Of a stretch of DNA of 64,000 bases, positions 61,593 to 64,000 are shown piece by piece. A model generated the notes under the pieces. The model saw nothing but the letters and a program-made list of their open reading frames with translations, made no database searches and was not told the DNA's origin. Source of the DNA: CmP2 sp052084925 (GTDB taxonomy: Bacteria; Actinomycetota; Actinomycetes; Actinomycetales; Micrococcaceae); contig JBQDEV010000001.1 of NCBI GenBank assembly GCA_052084925.1, forward strand, positions 248,001 to 312,000, in the 5' to 3' direction. The position numbers and the translations under genes are program-made. Positions within the stretch are counted from its first letter, which is position 1. Each line of letters opens with the position of its first letter.

Positions 61593-63289
61593 GCGCTCGC
61601 CCCCACGGCCTCCAACTCGTAGTGGGCCTCGTGTCCGCTCATCGACCGTCCCGCCAGGTAGGCCATGGTCATCAGCGGCCCCAGGGTCGCCCCCGCCCCC
61701 GGATAACCGGCGGCATAGGGCGATTCGGAGACGTTGCCGGCGGCATACAGCCCCGGAATCGGGACCCCGTCGACGTCGAGGACCTGGCCGTTGCCGTCGG
61801 TCGCCACGCCGCCGCAGGTGCCGAAGGCCCCGTTGACCACCTCCATCGCGTAGTACGGGCCGTACTGCAGCGGCGCCAGGGACGGGTTGGGCCAGGCATT
61901 GTCCGCATCGCCCCAGTACCGGTCGTAGGCGGATTCCCCGCGACCGAAGTCCTCGTCCGCGCCGCGTTCGGCCATCGGATTGAACCGTTCCACCGTGGCC
62001 ACCAGCTGCTGCGCGGGCACACCGATCTTCTCGGCGAGACCTTCCAACGTGTCTGCAGACTGCAGGTAGTCGGGCAGCGGATCACCAGCCCGGTGTTCCA
62101 GCACGCCGTAGCGCTCCAGATACGACTGGTCGAAGACGACGTGGGCCGGGGTGTTCAGGGTCTGGTTCTGGGCCGAATCCCAGGAGTGCAGCACGCGAGC
62201 CAGATCGTTGTAGTTCTGCGATTCGTTGGCGAAGCGCTGGCCGTGCCGGTTCACCATGATGGATCCTGGCCCCTGGCGCTCGAACCGCAGCAGCGATCCG
62301 ACCGGCTCACCATCACGCAGCGTGCCGGTGATCGACATCGGCGCCCACCAGGCTTCGCGGGTGCCACGCACCGCCGCCCCCACACGCTGGGCCATCTTCA
62401 GTCCGTCGCCCGTGTTGGTGGGCGGGGAGCACATGGTGAACAGCCGCGAGGCGAGCATCGAGTCTGCCAGGTCGCGATCCCATTCGAATCCGCCGCTACC
62501 CAGCATCACGGCGGTGGTGGCGGTGAATTCTTCGCCGGTCTCCAGCACGACGCCGGTGACGCGAAGGCCCGAGGTCGATTCCGATGTCGTCAGGCGCTGC
62601 ACGCGGGAGTCGACGGCGAACCGTACGCCGTTCCGCACGCAGGCTGCCACCAGGCTGGCGACCAGGGCATGTCCCTTCGCTGCGTAGCCGTCGGCCTGCC
62701 GCTGCTTCAGTTCGTCCCAGGGGAACCGGGTGAAGGCGCCCCATGCCTCGTATTCCTGCATGGTGAAGGGCAATCGGCCATCGGTGCGGATGTGCTCGAG
62801 CAACTCGCCGAGGTGCTCACGGGCAGGGTAGAGAGCGGGTTCGATGGTGCGTCCTCCGGTGGCCGCGCCGGGCAGGTCCTGGCGATAGTCCGGGAAGTCA
62901 TCGAGGAAGAGGAAGTCCAATCCGAGTTCGCGGTCCACGAAGCGCAGCATGTCGCCGCCATGATTCAGCGCAGCATCCCAAAGTTCGGTGCGCCCACGAG
63001 AGCGAGCGACGGCTTCCACATACGCTCGGCCCGCCTCCTTGGAATCGTCGAGGCCGGCGGCGCGGGCGTAATCGTTGTCGACCACCCAGAGCATGCCGCC
63101 GGATACCGCCGAGGTGCCGCCGAGCAGCTCGGCCTTCTCCAGAACGACGACGCGCAGACCGGCCTGGGACGCGGTGGCCGCGGCAGTCAGCGCGGCCGCA
63201 CCGGATCCGACGACGATGACGTCGACGTTCTGCGACGCGGACGAAACATCAGCGTCGGAGTGGTACTGCGGAGTTGAGAGGAATTTCAT
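61589..63289 (-). CDS. KstD-like FAD-dependent dehydrogenase (second of two)
   Basis: A 566-residue paralogue of the enzyme at 58015. 'VIVVGSGAAALTAAATASQA' binds FAD and 'GGTSAVSGGMLWVVDN' follows it. 'YGPYYAMEVVNGAFGTCGGV' and 'GLYAAGNVSESPYAAGYPGA' occupy the KstD C-terminal active-site positions, including the Tyr and Gly that polarise a ring ketone. It is the first gene of the operon after the truncated IclR gene, which lies 118 bases upstream. Two KstD-like enzymes in one operon suggest two successive ring desaturations. Confidence 0.83.
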   Translation of the reverse strand: MKFLSTPQYHSDADVSSASQNVDVIVVGSGAAALTAAATASQAGLRVVVLEKAELLGGTSAVSGGMLWVVDNDYARAAGLDDSKEAGRAYVEAVARSRGRTELWDAALNHGGDMLRFVDRELGLDFLFLDDFPDYRQDLPGAATGGRTIEPALYPAREHLGELLEHIRTDGRLPFTMQEYEAWGAFTRFPWDELKQRQADGYAAKGHALVASLVAACVRNGVRFAVDSRVQRLTTSESTSGLRVTGVVLETGEEFTATTAVMLGSGGFEWDRDLADSMLASRLFTMCSPPTNTGDGLKMAQRVGAAVRGTREAWWAPMSITGTLRDGEPVGSLLRFERQGPGSIMVNRHGQRFANESQNYNDLARVLHSWDSAQNQTLNTPAHVVFDQSYLERYGVLEHRAGDPLPDYLQSADTLEGLAEKIGVPAQQLVATVERFNPMAERGADEDFGRGESAYDRYWGDADNAWPNPSLAPLQYGPYYAMEVVNGAFGTCGGVATDGNGQVLDVDGVPIPGLYAAGNVSESPYAAGYPGAGATLGPLMTMAYLAGRSMSGHEAHYELEAVGASA

Positions 63290-63407
63290 CGGGCCTCCAG
63301 TGATCGGCGAGGAGAATTCCCCACAGCGTGGCCCACGTCACACTCAGCACCTAGAGGGTGATCCGTTCAACTGAACACACTGCCCCGACCAATGGAACAC
63401 CCAGGCG

Positions 63408-64000
63408 TCACTCCGCAGAGGACCGGCGCATCTTCGGCGTCTGCAATCGGATACCCAAGCGACGGCTCGTGGCTCGCGAGGCGAAGCGTAGCTGCGGCAC
63501 CACGACGTTGAGGTGCTCCTGCCCTCGCGTCGTGATGACGGTCAAGGCCGCGATCACGGAGCCGCCGTCCCCAAAAACGGGTACCGAGATCCCGCTGGAT
63601 TCGGGCACGATAATGCCCTCCATCGCGGCGAACCCCTCATGCCGTATCTGAGCGAAGAGCTGCCGCAGGGCCTCCGGTTCCACCACGGTGGTGTCCGTCA
63701 GCTTCTCGAGTCGACGACGGAGCATAAGCTCCTGCTGCTCCGCAGTACCGAACGCCGTGAGCACCAGCCCTGCCGAACAGGCATGAGCGGGCAGGCGCCC
63801 GGCCACCTCGGTGATATTGACGACGAGCTCATCCGGCGCCAGTCGCTCCACATAGAGCGCATCACTTCCATCCAGCACCGACAGGGAGATGTGCACGTGC
63901 AGCGACTGCAGCAGATCCTCCATGGGCGGCAGTGCGGCTTTACGCAGGTCGGACGCCTCGGCCCCGCGCGAGGCGATCTCCCAGAGGCGGTTGCCGTGCA
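63408..64000 (-). CDS. IclR-family regulator, cut by the window edge
   Basis: The C-terminal 197 residues of an IclR protein are visible. The frame continues past the ATG at 63923 to the edge with 'GNRLWEIASRGAEASDLRKA' and on to 'LHVHISLSVLDGSDALYVER', the normal start of the effector domain. The HTH lies outside the window. It faces into the KstD-like operon on the same strand and probably regulates it. The ATG at 63923 is internal and not the start. Confidence 0.83.
   Translation of the reverse strand, partial: HGNRLWEIASRGAEASDLRKAALPPMEDLLQSLHVHISLSVLDGSDALYVERLAPDELVVNITEVAGRLPAHACSAGLVLTAFGTAEQQELMLRRRLEKLTDTTVVEPEALRQLFAQIRHEGFAAMEGIIVPESSGISVPVFGDGGSVIAALTVITTRGQEHLNVVVPQLRFASRATSRRLGIRLQTPKMRRSSAE

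Noticed and set aside
57257..63289. Steroid degradation cluster
   Set aside because: Two KstD-like proteins alone do not make it: no ketosteroid 9-hydroxylase, HsaC/D or Mce genes are present.

Overview
The window is high-GC, gene-dense DNA from an actinobacterium, most likely a Micrococcales soil or skin type such as Brevibacterium or a relative. The signs are a DUF222/HNH (13E12-type) endonuclease, an amine oxidase that matches the Arthrobacter globiformis enzyme residue for residue at its active site, a corynebacterial-type p-cresol (cre) cluster, GTG/TTG starts and many ATGA start/stop overlaps. No rRNA, tRNA, CRISPR array, phage or transposase was seen. Nearly everything is catabolic: oxygenases, dehydrogenases, transporters and local IclR, AraC, TetR and PaaX regulators. 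Layout: 1-6092 (minus) holds a LigM-type THF-dependent O-demethylase, an aldehyde dehydrogenase, an APC permease and a FeaR-like AraC regulator. 6179-8108 (minus) holds a TetR regulator and a RES/Xre toxin-antitoxin pair whose toxin gene carries a frameshift. 8126-15657 (plus) holds a copper amine oxidase (tynA type), a small membrane protein, an amidohydrolase and an Ehu-type amino-acid/ectoine ABC transporter. The dehydrogenase, permease and AraC gene together with the amine oxidase look like an aromatic-amine module.

15687-24663 is an N-methylhydantoin (creatinine branch) module: two MFS transporters, a fused HyuA-HyuB ATP-dependent hydantoinase, N-carbamoylsarcosine amidase and a divergent IclR regulator. 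The hydantoinase and amidase promoters share the same architecture base for base in spacing. 24986-27974 holds the DUF222 endonuclease, a hotdog thioesterase and a second IclR gene. 28074-36955 is a full cre operon (order J-I-H-G-F-E-D-C) for phosphorylation-first oxidation of alkylphenols such as p-cresol to 4-hydroxybenzoate, followed by a CitMHS-type transporter.

38497-49463 is the least familiar region. A minus-strand operon (ABC importer plus two paralogous P450s that lack the usual I-helix acid/Thr pair) faces a plus-strand operon (PaaX-family regulator, class III CoA-transferase and two subunits resembling 2-hydroxyacyl-CoA dehydratase/benzoyl-CoA reductase). Each dehydratase-like subunit has only one cysteine, so an ordinary [4Fe-4S] cluster seems impossible, and no activator ATPase is present. 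A perfect 12-bp inverted repeat that contains both facing -35 boxes lies between the operons. This is the best candidate for an undescribed pathway.

49500-55848 holds an HNH nuclease, a pRiA4b ORF-3-like protein, a GAP-family membrane protein and an 894-residue membrane protein of unknown role. 55907-64000 (minus) holds an acyl-CoA dehydrogenase and an IclR-linked set of two KstD-like flavoprotein dehydrogenases, an SDR, an MHS transporter and a Dabb protein. That set fits desaturation of a cyclic ketone, possibly 4-oxocyclohexanecarboxylate to 4-hydroxybenzoate.
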